Assembly (NCBI RefSeq): GCF_963259705.1
Contig: NC_081851.1
Location: 58,674,855-58,738,854, forward strand
DNA length: 64,000 nt
Direction: 5' to 3'
From: Myotis daubentonii
Lineage: Eukaryota > Chordata > Mammalia > Chiroptera > Vespertilionidae
The translations under genes and the position numbers were made by a program. The notes beneath the pieces were generated by a model. That model worked only from the letters and a program-made list of their open reading frames with translations, did not search any database and was not told the origin of the DNA. Below, piece after piece: positions 34,184-46,408 of this stretch. Position 1 is the stretch's first letter. The number at the start of each line of letters is the position of its first letter.

Positions 34184-34388
34184 TAAAATTAAAGCCTGAC
34201 AATATCAAGTGTTCCCAAGGACACAGAGTAACATGGAATCACTCCCATACATTACTGGTAGAAAGTAAACTGTTTCAATGATTTTAGGGGGGGGGGGAAA
34301 CCCACTCTTAGCATTATCCGGTAAAACTGAAAATACATCCTAAGACCCAGCAATTACATTCCTAGGTGTATATACCCTGATCTTACAG

Positions 34389-34590
34389 CAGGACAGGCAA
34401 ACTTCTGTAATGGACAAGATAGTAAATATTTTAGGCTATGCAGACCATATAGTCTCCGTAGCAACTACTAAGATGCCTTTGTAAAACAAAAACAGCTACA
34501 GATAAATATGTAAATGATTGGGTGTGGCTATATTCCAATAAAACTTTATTTACAAAACAGGTGGCCTACCAGTTCCCCAACCTGGGCTCT
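34389..34590. mobile_element. Ancient hAT (Charlie-type) MITE
   Basis: CAGGACAGGCAAACTTCTGT, ATTTTAGGCTATGCAGACCA and TCCAATAAAACTTTATTTAC are phrases of an old eutherian hAT MITE; the right end is worn. Confidence 0.75.
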
Positions 34591-34960
34591 GGCACACACA
34601 CAATTCAAGAGAAATGCTCAAGAATGTTCACAACAGCGTAATTCATAACAGAAACGAAGCAGAAGCAACCTTTCTGTCCACCAACTGTAAACTGCACAAA
34701 TAAATTGATAGCAACATTCAATAGAATATTACAGTGATGAAAAATAAACTATGTCCATGTGTAACCTCATGTATGAATCTTAGGAATATAATGATGAATG
34801 TAAAAAGCAAGTCAGGTGGGCTTTATATAAAAGTAAATACCATTGTTTACAGAATAACACTATAAAGCAAGAAAATAATATACCCAAAATTTATGACAAC
34901 AGTTATTTCTGATAGTATAGGACAGGGGACAGTATATGGAGGCATCCACAGACAATGAAA

Positions 34961-37900
34961 CATCTATGCCATAAATATTAAAACATGTATATTACACTTT
35001 TATGGGGGAGAGAAGTTGAGTGATTTTTCTTTTTTGAAAAAGGTTGGGGACAAGGATTACTAGACTGCATATATGACTTGCTTACTTTATTTTTTGAAAA
35101 AATGAAACCATTTTTGCAAAGTAAATTCCAAAACAGATAAAAATGGGGTTGCGCTTCCAAAAAATCCTGAGGTTTTGTGTCATAAAAACAACTAAACTAG
35201 ATGGATTTTATGATAGATTTGAGGGTTAATAGTATGATCCTAAAGTAAGTTGTTACCGATTAACCTTTGGGGGGAAAAAGTTCATTTCAAAAAAGTACCT
35301 GATACAAAATACCACCCAAAAAACAAATATTAAAATTTTTTTTAAATGGTCTCTGATCTCCCCTTCATAAAGCACTTATGTTAAGACACTGGGCAGACCT
35401 TACTGTATATAGAATGGTAATGGCAGAGGATCAGATTAGTGGAGCTAATATGGGTAGAGAACCATGAGAAAACAGTAACAATACCATGCCTTTATAGTTT
35501 AAATAAATAAATAAAAAGCACTAGCCCAAAGGACTATTAATAGGCAACTGATTAAATAAATGGTTGTACTATGATATACTATGTAGGTCTTTAAAAGGAT
35601 GGTGTATATTTATAATCATAAATAAGTCTGGTAGGCGTGACAACATACTCTGGAAAGAAAAAATTTGCAGGGCAAGATTTATAGTGTATTCTATATATGA
35701 GTAGAACTGTATATCCATGGCCATACACATATGTACAGATGTAAAGACTCAAGGTATATCTCTTGAAAGTGGGATTTCATGGGATTTTTTCCTTCCTTAT
35801 AGTTTTCTACAAAATAAAATTCTTTGTAAACAAAATTTAATTATTTTCTCAGTAAAACACATAACAGAACTTAGTCTATGATGTGAACTATTTAGTACTG
35901 AACCCAAAATTTCAATACAAGTTTGGTTAATTTGTAGATTTTGATGCATAGTGAATGAAAACATTTCTGCAAAAATATAAATATAAGCATAATGTTCAAA
36001 AGGCATATTCTCAGGCTAGTAAGAGACATAAAAATCAATATAATGCAGCCAAATGAAGACCCAGTCTCTAAATACTTCTTCAAAACACAAAAAACAAAAT
36101 TACAACTGATTTATCACATTAGTAAATTATAACAAATTAAAACTAAATGATTTTTTGTTTTGTTCTAAAATGGAATTTGTCTTCAAATATTTTCATATAA
36201 AGACAGAAATAAATTAAGTACTATATCAAGAAGTCATGCACTATGTATTCTATAACAGCTAAAATTTATTTTTGAAAATAAACCATAATAAAATATATTA
36301 ATACAACCACAGCAGCTAATATGAATATATATTTATAATTATGTAATAATTAATGTTTTCTAATCAAATTTTTCTCTCAAAGAAGTTGTAATTAAATAAG
36401 GCATTTTAACTATTAAAGCTCACATATCTTATTTCTTTAGTAAATGACAATATTCATTACCTCCTGCTAACAATATGATTATATGAAAATAAGAGTAATT
36501 TCTGGTTTCAATGAAATTAACATGAATTATGTTGTTGGCTTATTTTCTATTTTTAAAAACTAAGTTTGTGTTTTCCTTGTAGGTTATTCTTATTAAAAAC
36601 TTACCTACTAGCATAAATTAAAAGAGAAATTGTGTTAAGAAAATTTTAAAAACATTTTGCTACAGTACTCTGAGAACAATGACGAGTCCCAGGAAAGGAT
36701 TTCACTTCCTTCTATCTCCAAAATTCATTCACAATTAAAATGGTCTTTTTTCAAAATCTTACTTAATTTAACACAGAATTAAAAACAGATATTCAGATAA
36801 CTGCTTTTGATGAAGTTTTTTTTGGTTAGACTTTATAGAAGCAAACATTCAGCTTAACCACAGAATTTCCTATTTGTTATTATTTAAGAAATACTCTTTT
36901 ATTGTTTTCCATTAAAATCTGCTGTTTTAATCGCATTCCCCCCCCCCCCATAATATAATGACCACCTTTTTGGGGGCGGCAGGGAAAGAACAAGTTGAGC
37001 AAAGTCCACTATGCCTTCACAACAGAAATATATTTGTTTATACAGTGGTTACAGTCTTAAATACTTTATGCCATTATTGATACATATTTCTAAAGGGAGC
37101 AGGGATTTTAAAAAAAGGAAGGGATCTAGATTTATTTTAAACTCCTCAGACTTCTTTTGTCACAAGTAGTAAAGTTTGTGGGACAGGTCTGAATTCCCAG
37201 GAAAGGAGAGGTACGTTACCAGTGCAGAAGTTCGTAAGTGCAGAGGAACCATATACTGAAGCGAGACCAGGCAAGCTGTCTTCCATTCTTGCCACCTACT
37301 TCACAAGCAACATAAACCAGTTCTGTCTGCGTTTCCTGCTGCCTTCCCAGATAGTCCAGGGCAAATCCCAGCTTTCTAAATCTCACGACATATTTTACAT
37401 TCTGAGGAAATCTTCCAGTCCAGATGGCCTACCACAAAGCACTTCTAGTTGGCACAAATAAAAACTTCTTAAGATAGCTCTTCTCCTGGATCTTTGCTCT
37501 CTGAACTAAAGAAAGGTTTTCTACTTATTTATAAAGAGAGACAAAGAAACTGAAGGAGAGAGAGCAGACAGAGCACGCAGACAAAAAGGAGGTAGTATTC
37601 AGACAAAAAACTTGGGCTGCTTTGAGGAGTGGCTAAACTCCAGGCGTAGGAAGAAGCACATGAATTAATGCACTAAATGAAGATTCTCTACAATAATTTG
37701 GTTGTCCTCGGGTACTACTTTTCTAATCATCTTTTACTCGGTTAAGAGTAAGGTACAAAAAGGTTTTGCCTTCTGAAACTGAAACACAAATATACTAAAT
37801 AGTTTCTATAAATAACAGAGGTAAAGCCCCCAAAGTGAGTATTTTCTCTACTAGGAAATAAACAATGTGTGGACAAAGTGGCAAGTCACATTTCCTTTTT

Positions 37901-38798
37901 CCTTTTGCTTTTGTTTAAAGTAAAATGAAATTTACATAAACTGTAAAGAAAATGAAAGAATTATCACTTTTCATTGATTTTTGAAACCTAAGTGTTAAGA
38001 TTAACATGGCTGTTTTATTATCACTATTTCACTAAATATAATGAATGTAATTAACAATGAGAACAGTCATTTTTCTTAATTCGCTAACTTTTCAAATTAT
38101 TTTAAACTAATACAACTGCACTAGTAAATGACCTATAATAATAAACAATTTATATCTGGTCAGATATTCCAATTTTAAACCACTCATGCTTACAATAGGT
38201 AAATAATGTATAAAGTAATCCAAATTATAAATATCTTCAGTCTGCCTTACAAAACCATGTAAACCAGGTAAAAGTTAATGAATGCAGTATGTATTTATTC
38301 TTCTGATAACTACTTGTAAACCTAAGGCTAATCAACGAGCAAACACAAGGAAGTAAGTGTCCAAAGAAACTATTGGCAGTTTATCTCTTAAATTTGTTGC
38401 TTTTAAGCTTTATATTTATAAATGACAAAAGGATATTTAAACCAACCTAAGGTAAAACAGAAACAACATGACTGCTATAAATACACACCAAAGAAATAGT
38501 GTGCAATGGATAAAACCTAAACATTTAAGAGTTGCACTATAAAGATTGAGATAAGAATAAATTAACAACAAAGCTAATAAAAGACAGAGGAATGAAGCAA
38601 AATGATCTAGATTAATAATAACAAAAAGCCTTTGTGACAAAAGAGTGTTTCCTCAAGTGAGACTTGGGAAAACACTTCTCTTTTGATTAATACCTGGTAA
38701 AGATTCACCAAAATCTAGGAGCCATTTAAAAGATAAATAGAAGTAGGCTGGGGAGTGTGCAATGTGTTGGAAATAAAGGACATTCAGGTGAGACCACA
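34961..38798. other. Repeat-poor block of EML4 intron 1
   Basis: 3.8 kb without Helitron, VES or young DNA transposon. A worn L1 tail may lie at 35530-35810. 36950-37700 is less AT-rich and shows no repeat I know. Short C- and G-runs occur at 36940-36985. No exon could be supported. Confidence 0.55.
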
Positions 38799-39218
38799 TC
38801 CTATATAATAAAAGCCTAATATGCAAATCGACCGAACTGTGGAACGACTGGCAGAACGACTGGTCGCTATGATGCGCACTGACTACCAGGGGGCAGATGC
38901 TCATCCCAGGAGCTGTCCCCTGGTGGTCAGTGCACTCCCACGGTGTGTGTGTGGGCGGGGGGGGGGGGGGGGGGGCGGGGGGGTTGGGGGAGGGGGAGTG
39001 CTGCTCAGCCAGAAGCTGGGCTCACAGAGGCAAGTGCAGTGGAGGTGGCGGGAGCCTCTCCCTCCTCTGCAGCAGTGCTAAGGAACAGTGAGCCAAGAGG
39101 TAAGGAGCAGCAGGCAGGTGGGTGGTTAGGAACGAGGGGTCCTGGACTGAGAGAGGGCACAGGCCAGGCTGAGGGACCCTCCCTGCCAGTGCACGATTTT
39201 TGTGCACCGGGTCTCTAG
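38799..39218 (+). mobile_element. HeliBat Helitron, near-consensus ends
   Basis: A|TCCTATATAATAAAAGCC at 38799 and GTGCACGATTTTTGTGCACC hairpin with CTAG|T at 39218: textbook Helitron ends. A G-run of about 30 lies at 38957-38995. Confidence 0.96.
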
Positions 39219-39739
39219 TAGGTAAAATACAAGTAGACAAAATGGGAAATATAATGGTACAAAAGAAATGTGGTATGCCAGGTACAGATTAGGAAATATG
39301 CCAAATTCTGGATATACATCCAAGAAAAATAAAAACATATGCCCACATAAAATCTTGCGCTTGAATGTTCATAGCAACATTATTAAGAGCCAGAGTGGGA
39401 TTTGGCTCCTACCCGCAAGGAGCTTTCAAAGATGCAAAAATCCTCAAAAATAAATAAATAAAAGTATTAGCAAACCAAATGTGTTAATATATTTAAAAAA
39501 GATAATAATCATGACCAAGTTGAATTTATTAATTTATTACAATTAACAAAATTAATCACATTAACAGAAAATAAAATCATTTTCATTTCAACAGAGAAAA
39601 GGCATTTTATAAAGTTTAATATCCATTCAAACAAAACCGTTAAATTCATATTATGAAGAAACGGGAACATTCTTAATCTGATAAAAATTCACGGCAGATC
39701 CTATTGTGTGCATTTTTCTAACTAAATACACACGTATAC

Positions 39740-40262
39740 AAATATATATGTATGTGTGCCATCCCAAGTGCTCTTCTTACAATGTGTCTAACAGACACTC
39801 CTTTCACCAAAAAGCAGGATCTATGTTCCCTCCTTTTATATATGGATGGGGACTTCTGACTGTTCCAATCAGGGTATAGCAAAAATGAGACATATGACTT
39901 CTGTGACTAGGTTGTAAAAAGATACAGCTTCTACCTGGTTTTCTCTCTTTGGGAATGCTTGCTTTAGGAGAAACCAGCTACAATGCTGTGAAGAAGCTCA
40001 TACTAGCCTACATGAAGAGACCACATGGAAGGATTCAGGTAGAGAGGACCTATGAATAAATGAGCCTTCAGATCATTCCTTCCCTGTGCCCTTTCCATCT
40101 TGCAGCCAACCCCTCAGACAACAAGCAGATAAACCTTTATGATGTGCCCTATGTAAATCCCTAATCCACAGAATCCATGATCATAATAAATGGATGCTTC
40201 ATGCCACTAAATTCTTAATTGGTTATGAACCCACAGTAAATGGAACAGGCATATACAAAAAA
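39740..40262 (+). mobile_element. MLT1-type (MaLR) LTR
   Basis: TTCTGTGACTAGGTTGTAAA, AGACCACATGGAAGGATTCA and AATAAATGGATGCTTCATGCC follow the MLT1 LTR order to its end. No internal sequence. Confidence 0.7.
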
Positions 40263-40638
40263 ATACATTATATTTAATGTTGAAATACCGAAAGCTTTCC
40301 TTTTGAGATAAGGAGGGGAAAAAACCTCCTACCACTTCAATTCTGTGTTGCAATCCTACTCAGTTCAATAAGTCAAGAGAAATAAAGATTAGAAAAGAAG
40401 AATATGACTATCATTCACAGGCAAAAAATATATAGGTAGCTTATTAGAATTATTAGAATTAACAGCAAGTTTAGCAAGGTTGATGAACATAGGTCAACAC
40501 ACAAAATCAACTGTATCTTAGCAATGAACAGAAAAAGAAAATGTTTTAAAATATCATTCATAATAGTAATAAATAATAAATAGGAATAAAAATAATAAAT
40601 GAAGTTCAAGACCTGAACATAAAACTAGTAAATTTTGG

Positions 40639-41067
40639 GCCCTGGCCAGTGTGGTTTAGTTAGTTGGGTGTTGTCCTAGGCCAGTGGTCGGCAAACTCAT
40701 TAGTCAACAGAGCCAAATATCAACAGTACAACGACTGAAATTTCTTTTGAGAGCCAAAATTTTTAAACTTAAACTATACAGGTAGGTACATTGTTATTAA
40801 CTTATTTAGGGCACTCCTAAGGCTTAGGAAGAGCCACACTCAAGGGGCCAAAGAGCCACATATGGCTCGCGAGCCACAGTTTGCCGACCACGGTCCTAAG
40901 CACCTAAAGGCTGCTGGTTCAATTCCCTGTCAGGGCACACGGCCAGATTGTGGGCTTGATCCCCAGTAGGGGGTGTACAGGAGGCAGCCTATTTATGTTC
41001 CACCCTCATATCGATGTTTCTCCATCTCCCTTTCTCTCTCTAAAATTCAATAAAAAAGTATTTTTTT
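40639..41067 (+). mobile_element. VES SINE carrying a nested hAT MITE
   Basis: GCCCTGGCCAGTGTGGTTTA head up to 40680, tail from 40893, with an 18-bp target duplication AAAACTAGTAAATTTTGG (40621-40638, 41068-41085). The two halves are continuous once the hAT element is discounted. Confidence 0.93.
40681..40892. mobile_element. hAT MITE nested in VES
   Basis: CCAGTGGTCGGCAAACTCAT to CAGTTTGCCGACCACG, inverted ends. Target duplication GTCCTAGG / GTCCTAAG (7 of 8). Confidence 0.9.
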
Positions 41068-41882
41068 AAAACTAGTAAATTTTGGTAAGAGAAACAAAAG
41101 GCCTAAATAATCATATAAATATACTATGCTCATGGGTGAAAGACTCAATGAAAATATGTCACTTTTACCCAAACTGATCTGGAAATTTAATACAATACGT
41201 AAAAAAATTCCAACAGTTTTGTGTGTGCATGCATACATGTGTGTACATGCATATGCATTAAATTTGATAAGCTTATTTGAAAGTTTATATGGAAAAGCAA
41301 AGGGTCAAGAATAACAAACCCTCTCGAAGAAAAGGAAAAAAAGAGGAGCACTTGCTCTATTAGATATCAAGACTTATTACAAAACTATAACTTAAGAGAA
41401 AGATAAATTTACAAATGGACTCATGGAACTGAAAAGAGAACCCAAAAATAAAAACAGCCATAGAAAGACCAAAGGTGGCACTTTAGAGATCTGAGGAAAC
41501 AAGAGTCATGCCAATATATAATGATGGGTCAAATGGATTTCCATATGGAGAAAAAAAACAAAAAACAAAATTGACTCAACTCACAGCACATACAAAAGTC
41601 AATTCCAGGTGGATTGTAGATCGAAATGTGAAAGACAAATACTAAAGCTTTTAGAATATAAACAAGACACAGAAGTCACTACTGAAGAAGGATAAGATAA
41701 CAGAATCAATCTTAAAACTGGGAATGTCTATTCATAAAAAGATACCATTAAGAGTGAAAAGGAAAGTCAGAATAGGGGAAAGTAGTTGAAACATATAACT
41801 GACAAAGGGCTCACATCCTGAATATACAAGGAATACCTACAAATCAATTAGAAAGACAGTCTGATTGAAAAATGAGTTGACC

Positions 41883-43860
41883 GAAGAAAGCGGTTCAGGA
41901 GAAACCAAGATGGCGGCATAGGTTAACGCCGGAGATTGCTGCCCTCGAACAACCACTTCAGAGATATAACTAAAGGACAGAACAGACATCATCCAGAACC
42001 ACAGGAAGGCTGGCTGAGTGGAAATTCTACAACTAGGAGGAAAGAGAATATCATACCCAGACTCAGAGGAGGCGCAGTGCTGAAGTGAAATACTCAGGTG
42101 CGGAGTGCACACAGGAGCGGGCTGGCAGCGGAGGGCGCGGTTGTTGTTTTCAATTGGGAGGGAGTTTCAGACTCTGAGCTCCAGATCCGGGCGAGTCTCT
42201 AGGGACCCAGACGCAAACGGGAGAAGCGGGACTGTCTGGCTTCGGTCGGAACTCGAAGGCAGCTTTCTCTCCGAGGTTTGCAGCCATTGCTGGGACTCTG
42301 AGAGGCAGAGCCCCTGGGGAAGGAACTGAGAGCAGCCATAACTGCTCGCTCCTGCCCGCCCTGTAGATCCCCGGGGACCCGCCCCGCCCAAGCCCTGTAC
42401 AGAACCATTTGCCAGATAGCCTTAGGCAAACGCTAGATTAGCACCGCCCTAGAGATCCAGCACAGAAGCCCTCCCACTGCAGACACAGCGGACCCTCATA
42501 GCCAGTTAGCCTGGAGGTCAAATCACCCCCGGTATTGCCGACATCAATCAAGGCTTAAAGGCAACAAGACTGCGCACAAAGACCACTAGGGGGTGTACCA
42601 AGAAAGCATAAAAAATGCGGAGACAAAGAAACAGGACAAAACTGTCAATGGAGGATACTGAGTTCAGAACCACACTTTTAAGGTCTCTTAAGAACTGTCT
42701 AGAAGCTGCCGATAAACTTAGTAAGGCCCTCGAAAAGACTGGTGAGACCGCCGATAAATGTAGTGAGATCCTCAAGAAATCTAATGAGACCCTCGATGTT
42801 GTGATAAAGAACCAACTAGAAATTAAGCATACACTGACTGAAATAAAGAATATTATACAGACACCCAACAGCAGATGAGAGGAGCGCAAGAATCAAGTCA
42901 AAGATTCGAAATGCGAAGAAGCAAAAAACACCCAACTGGAAAAGCAAAATGAAAAAAGAATCCGAAAATACGAAGATAGTGTAAGGAGCCTCTGGGACAG
43001 CTTCAAGCGCACCAACATCAGAATTATAGGGGTGCCAGAAGATGAGAGAGAGCAAGATATTGAAAACCTATTTGAAGAAATAATGACAGAAAACTTCCCC
43101 CACCTGGTGAAAGAAATAGACCTACAGGTCCAGGAAGCGCAGAGAACCCCAAACAAAAGGAATCCAAAGAGGACCACACCAAGACACATCATAATTAAAA
43201 TGCCAAGAGCAAAAGACAAAGAGAGAATCTTAAAAGCAGCAAGAGAAAGAAACCCAGTTACCTACAAGGGAATACCCATACGACTGTCAGCTGATTTCTC
43301 AACAGAAACTTTGCAGGCCAGAAGGGAATGGCAAGAAATATTCAAAGTGATGAATACCAAGAACCTACAACCAAGATTACTTTATCCAGCAAAGCTATCA
43401 TTCAGAACGGAAGGTCAGATAAAGAGCTTCACAGATAAGGAAAAGCTAAAGGAGTTCATCACCACCAAACCAGGATTATATGAAATGCTGAAAGGTATCC
43501 TTTAAGAAGAGGAAGAAGAAGAAAAAGGTAAAGATACAAATTATGAACAACAAACATCCATCTATCAACAAGTGAATCTAAGAATCAAGTGAATAAGTAA
43601 TCTGGTGATCATAATAGAATCAGGGACATAGAAAGGGAATGGACTGACTATTCTTGGGGGGGGAAAGGGGTGTGGGAGGTGTTGGAAGAGACTGGATAAA
43701 TATGGTGCACCTATGGATGAGGACAGTGGGTGGGGAGTGAGGGCGGAGGGTGGGGCGGGAGCTGGGAGGAGGGGAGTTTTGGGGGGGGGGGAAAGAGGAA
43801 CAAATGTAATAATCTGAACAATAAAGATTTAATAAAAAAATAAAAAAATAAAAATAAATA
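41883..43860 (+). mobile_element. HAL1 (half-L1) copy B, ORF2-less
   Basis: Same layout as copy A: ACCAAGATGGCGGCATAGG 5' UTR, ORF1, G-rich polypurine 3' UTR, AATAAAGATTTAATAAAA tail, no ORF2. Target duplication AAAATGAGTTGACC / AAAATGAATTGACC. Nearly identical to copy A and in the same orientation, 28.7 kb away across EML4 exon 2. Confidence 0.9.
42615..43505 (+). pseudogene. HAL1 ORF1 (L1 ORF1p-like), one nonsense mutation
   Basis: ORF1 frame of 296 codons plus stop. MRRQRNRTKLSMED start, coiled coil with two more heptads than copy A (SKALEKTGETADK region, 42717-42758), then the RRM and C-terminal domain ending GLYEMLKGIL. It is broken only by TGA at 42876-42878, where copy A has CCA. The 157-codon C-terminal part from 43032 differs from copy A at one residue (I for T). 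L1 ORF1p normally coats its RNA as a trimer and is needed for retrotransposition. Confidence 0.86.
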
Positions 43861-44202
43861 AAAATGAATTGACCAATAAATACACACAAAGGTGCTCAAC
43901 CTTATTAATAATCAAGAAAATATAATTAGAAACCACAATAAAAAAAATCACTAAACATTCATCAGATAGCTTAAAATGAAAAGATTAACAATATCTAGTG
44001 TTGGTGAAGATGTGGAACAACAGAAACTCCTGAAACTGTTGGTGGGTGGGACTACAAACTGGTACAACCACTATGTAAAACTATTTGGTATTATCCATTA
44101 CAGTGGAATAAACACTTGCCTATAACCCAGCAATTTCAGTCCTATGATTAAACCCAACAGAAATGTGTACACATGTGTACTAAGAGGTATGTACATGAAT
44201 CA

Positions 44203-44669
44203 TCCTATATAATAAAAGGGTAATATGCAAATTGACCCTAATGGGGGAACAACTGGTTGCTATGATGCACACTGACCACCAGGGGACAGACGCTCAACGC
44301 CGGAGCTGCCTCCAGTGGTCAGTGCGCTCCCATAGGGGGAGCTCTGCTCAGCCACAAGCTGGGCTGATGGTTGTGAGCACAGTGGCAGTGGCGGGAGCCT
44401 CTCCTGCCTCCTCCACAGCACTAAGGGTGTCTGAGTGCGGCTTAGGCAGGCTCCCCACAGCCACCCTAAGCTGTACTCAGACATCCCCTGAGGGCTCCCG
44501 GGCTGCCAGGGAGATGTCTGACTGCCAGCTTAGGCCTGTTCCCCCCAGGGAGCAGGCCTAAACTGGCAGGTGGACATTCCCTGAGGGGTGCCAGACTGTG
44601 AGAGGGCACAGGCTGGGCTGAGGAACTCCCCACCCCGAGTACACGAATTTTCATGCACCCAGCCTCTAG
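44203..44669 (+). mobile_element. HeliBat Helitron
   Basis: TCCTATATAATAAAAGGG at 44203; ACACGAATTTTCATGCACCC hairpin and CTAG at 44669. Interior blocks shared with 533-1008. Confidence 0.94.
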
Positions 44670-44840
44670 TTATCCATAAGAGTCAAACACTGGAAACAAA
44701 CCAAATATGAACAAGTAAATTGTGGCATATTCACATAACCAAATATTCTGCAACGATACTGCATGAATTACAACCACATACAACAACAATATGGATGAAT
44801 CTTACAAATGTGATACTGAGCAAAAGAAACCAGACACAAA

Positions 44841-45074
44841 CATGCCCTGGCTGAGTGGCTCAGTTGGTTGGAATGTGGTCCCATGCATCAAAAGGTGTAT
44901 GGGTTTGATTCCCAGTCAGGGCACATACCTAGGTTACTGGTTGGATTCCTAGTTGGGACACATATGGCAGGCAACCAATCGATGTTTCTCTCTAACTCCC
45001 TTCTCTCTCTAAAAATCAATAAAAAAGCATATCCTCAAGTAAGGACAAAAATAAAATAATAATAATTTTTTAAA
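44841..45074 (+). mobile_element. VES SINE (older subtype)
   Basis: GCCCTGGCTGAGTGGCTCAG head and TCCTCAAGTAAGGACAAAAA tail. Target duplication AAAGAAACCAGACACAAA / AAAGAAACCAGATACAAA. Confidence 0.92.
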
Positions 45075-45536
45075 AAAGAAACCAGATACAAAAGAATACA
45101 TGTTTTATGATCCTACTTAAAAACAGGCAAACTACACTATATTATCAGAAATGAAGAAAGCAGTTATTTTGGAGATGTGAGAAGGGGTAGTAATTGGGAG
45201 AAGCATATTTATTTCTTCCAAGTGAATCAAATATCTTAATCCTGCAGTTGTAATTTTTTATTACTTTCACTCCCATACATTGCCTTGTTGTTTTTAAATA
45301 GTACTTAATCCCCCCAAATAGTTATATTTTATGCAGACCTAGAGTGATGAATAATATTAAGACATGGGAAATAAACTTTTTGGTTTTTCAACCATTAGTT
45401 AATATTTTAAGTATATATATTTAGGATAAGATTCATCCATATTTCAAACAAGTCTTCTCAATAATTTTGACACTGGGAAGACGATTTCTTATCAGACTGG
45501 ATTAGATCACTTATTTAGTATATATACATACTAGAG

Positions 45537-45751
45537 CAGGGGTGGGCAAACTTTTTGACTCGAGGGCCACAATGGGTTCTTAAACTGGACCGGAGGGCCA
45601 GAACAAAAGCATGGATGGAGTGTTTGTGTGAACTAATATAAATTCAAAGTAAACATCATTACATAAAAGGGTACGGGTCTTTTTTTTCAATAGTTTTATT
45701 CATTTCAAACGGGCCGGATCTGGCCCACGGGCCATAGTTTGCCCACGGCTG
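45537..45751. mobile_element. hAT MITE inserted in a Helitron end
   Basis: CAGGGGTGGGCAAACTTTTT to TTTGCCCACGGCTG, 215 bp. Exact 8-bp target duplication TACTAGAG, which spans the host/Helitron junction. Inverse orientation to the copy at 49915. Confidence 0.94.
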
Positions 45752-45753
45752 TA

Positions 45754-46215
45754 CTAGAGGCACGGTGCAGGAATTCATGCACCAGTGGGGTCCCTCAGCC
45801 TGGCCTGTGGAATTGGGCCAAAACTGGCTCTCCGACATCCCCCAAGGGGTCCCGGATTGCGAGACGGCCAGCCTGAGGGACCCCACCGGTGCATGATTGG
45901 GGCTGGGGAGAGTCGCAGGAGGTTGGCCAGCCACGGAGGGACCGCGGGAGGGCTCCAGGGCATGTCCGGCCCTTTTCGCTCAATCCTGATCAGCCAGATC
46001 CCAGCAGCAAGCTAACCAACCGGTCAGAGAGTCTGCCCCCTGGTGGTCAATGCACGTCATAGCAAATGGTCAACTGTTTGCCCCTGGTGGGTCAGTGCAT
46101 GTCATAGCGAGCAGTTAAGCAGCCTTAGCATACCATTAGCATATTTCGCTTTGATTGGTTGAACGGCTGGCCAGATGACCAGACACTTAGCATATTAGGC
46201 TTTTATTATATAGGA
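45754..46215 (-). mobile_element. Helitron (same subfamily as 9846-10308)
   Basis: CTAG at 45754 and reverse of TCCTATATAATAAAAGCC at 46215. Its first six bases were duplicated by the hAT insertion. It lies inside a VES. Confidence 0.92.
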
Positions 46216-46408
46216 TACTTTACTAATTTCAGAGAGGAAGGAAGAGAGAGATAGAAACATCAATGATGAATCATTGATCAGCTGCTTCCTACAGACCCCA
46301 CACTGGGGATCAAGCCCGCAACCTGGGCATGTGCCCTAACTGGAATCAAACTGTGACCTCTTGGTTCAGAGGTCAACACTCAAGCACTGAGCCACACTGG
46401 CTGGCTAG
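46216..46408 (-). mobile_element. VES SINE, truncated by the Helitron
   Basis: ACTAATTTCAGAGAGGAAGG through CCACACTGGCTGGCTAG: reverse VES whose tail was interrupted by the Helitron. Confidence 0.82.

Larger units (their letters stand above)
33440..34960 (+). mobile_element. Old sense L1 3' region
   Basis: AAACTGGGAAAAGATAGTGG, CCCAGCAATTACATTCCTAG, GGTGTATATACCCTGATC and TGTTCACAACAGCGTAATTC in L1 order. Interrupted by a VES, a tRNA half and an old hAT MITE. Confidence 0.75.
39225..45260 (+). mobile_element. Old sense L1 with five later insertions
   Basis: L1 ORF2 remnants: GATGCAAAAATCCTCAAAAA (39434), AGAAAAGGCATTTTATAAAG (39596), and a translated piece reading PKLIWKFNTIRKKIPTVL (near 41160). 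The 3' region follows at 41290-41867, 43875-44202, 44670-44840 and 45075-45260. Interrupted by an MLT1 LTR, VES+hAT, HAL1 copy B, a Helitron and a VES. Many stops. Confidence 0.8.
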
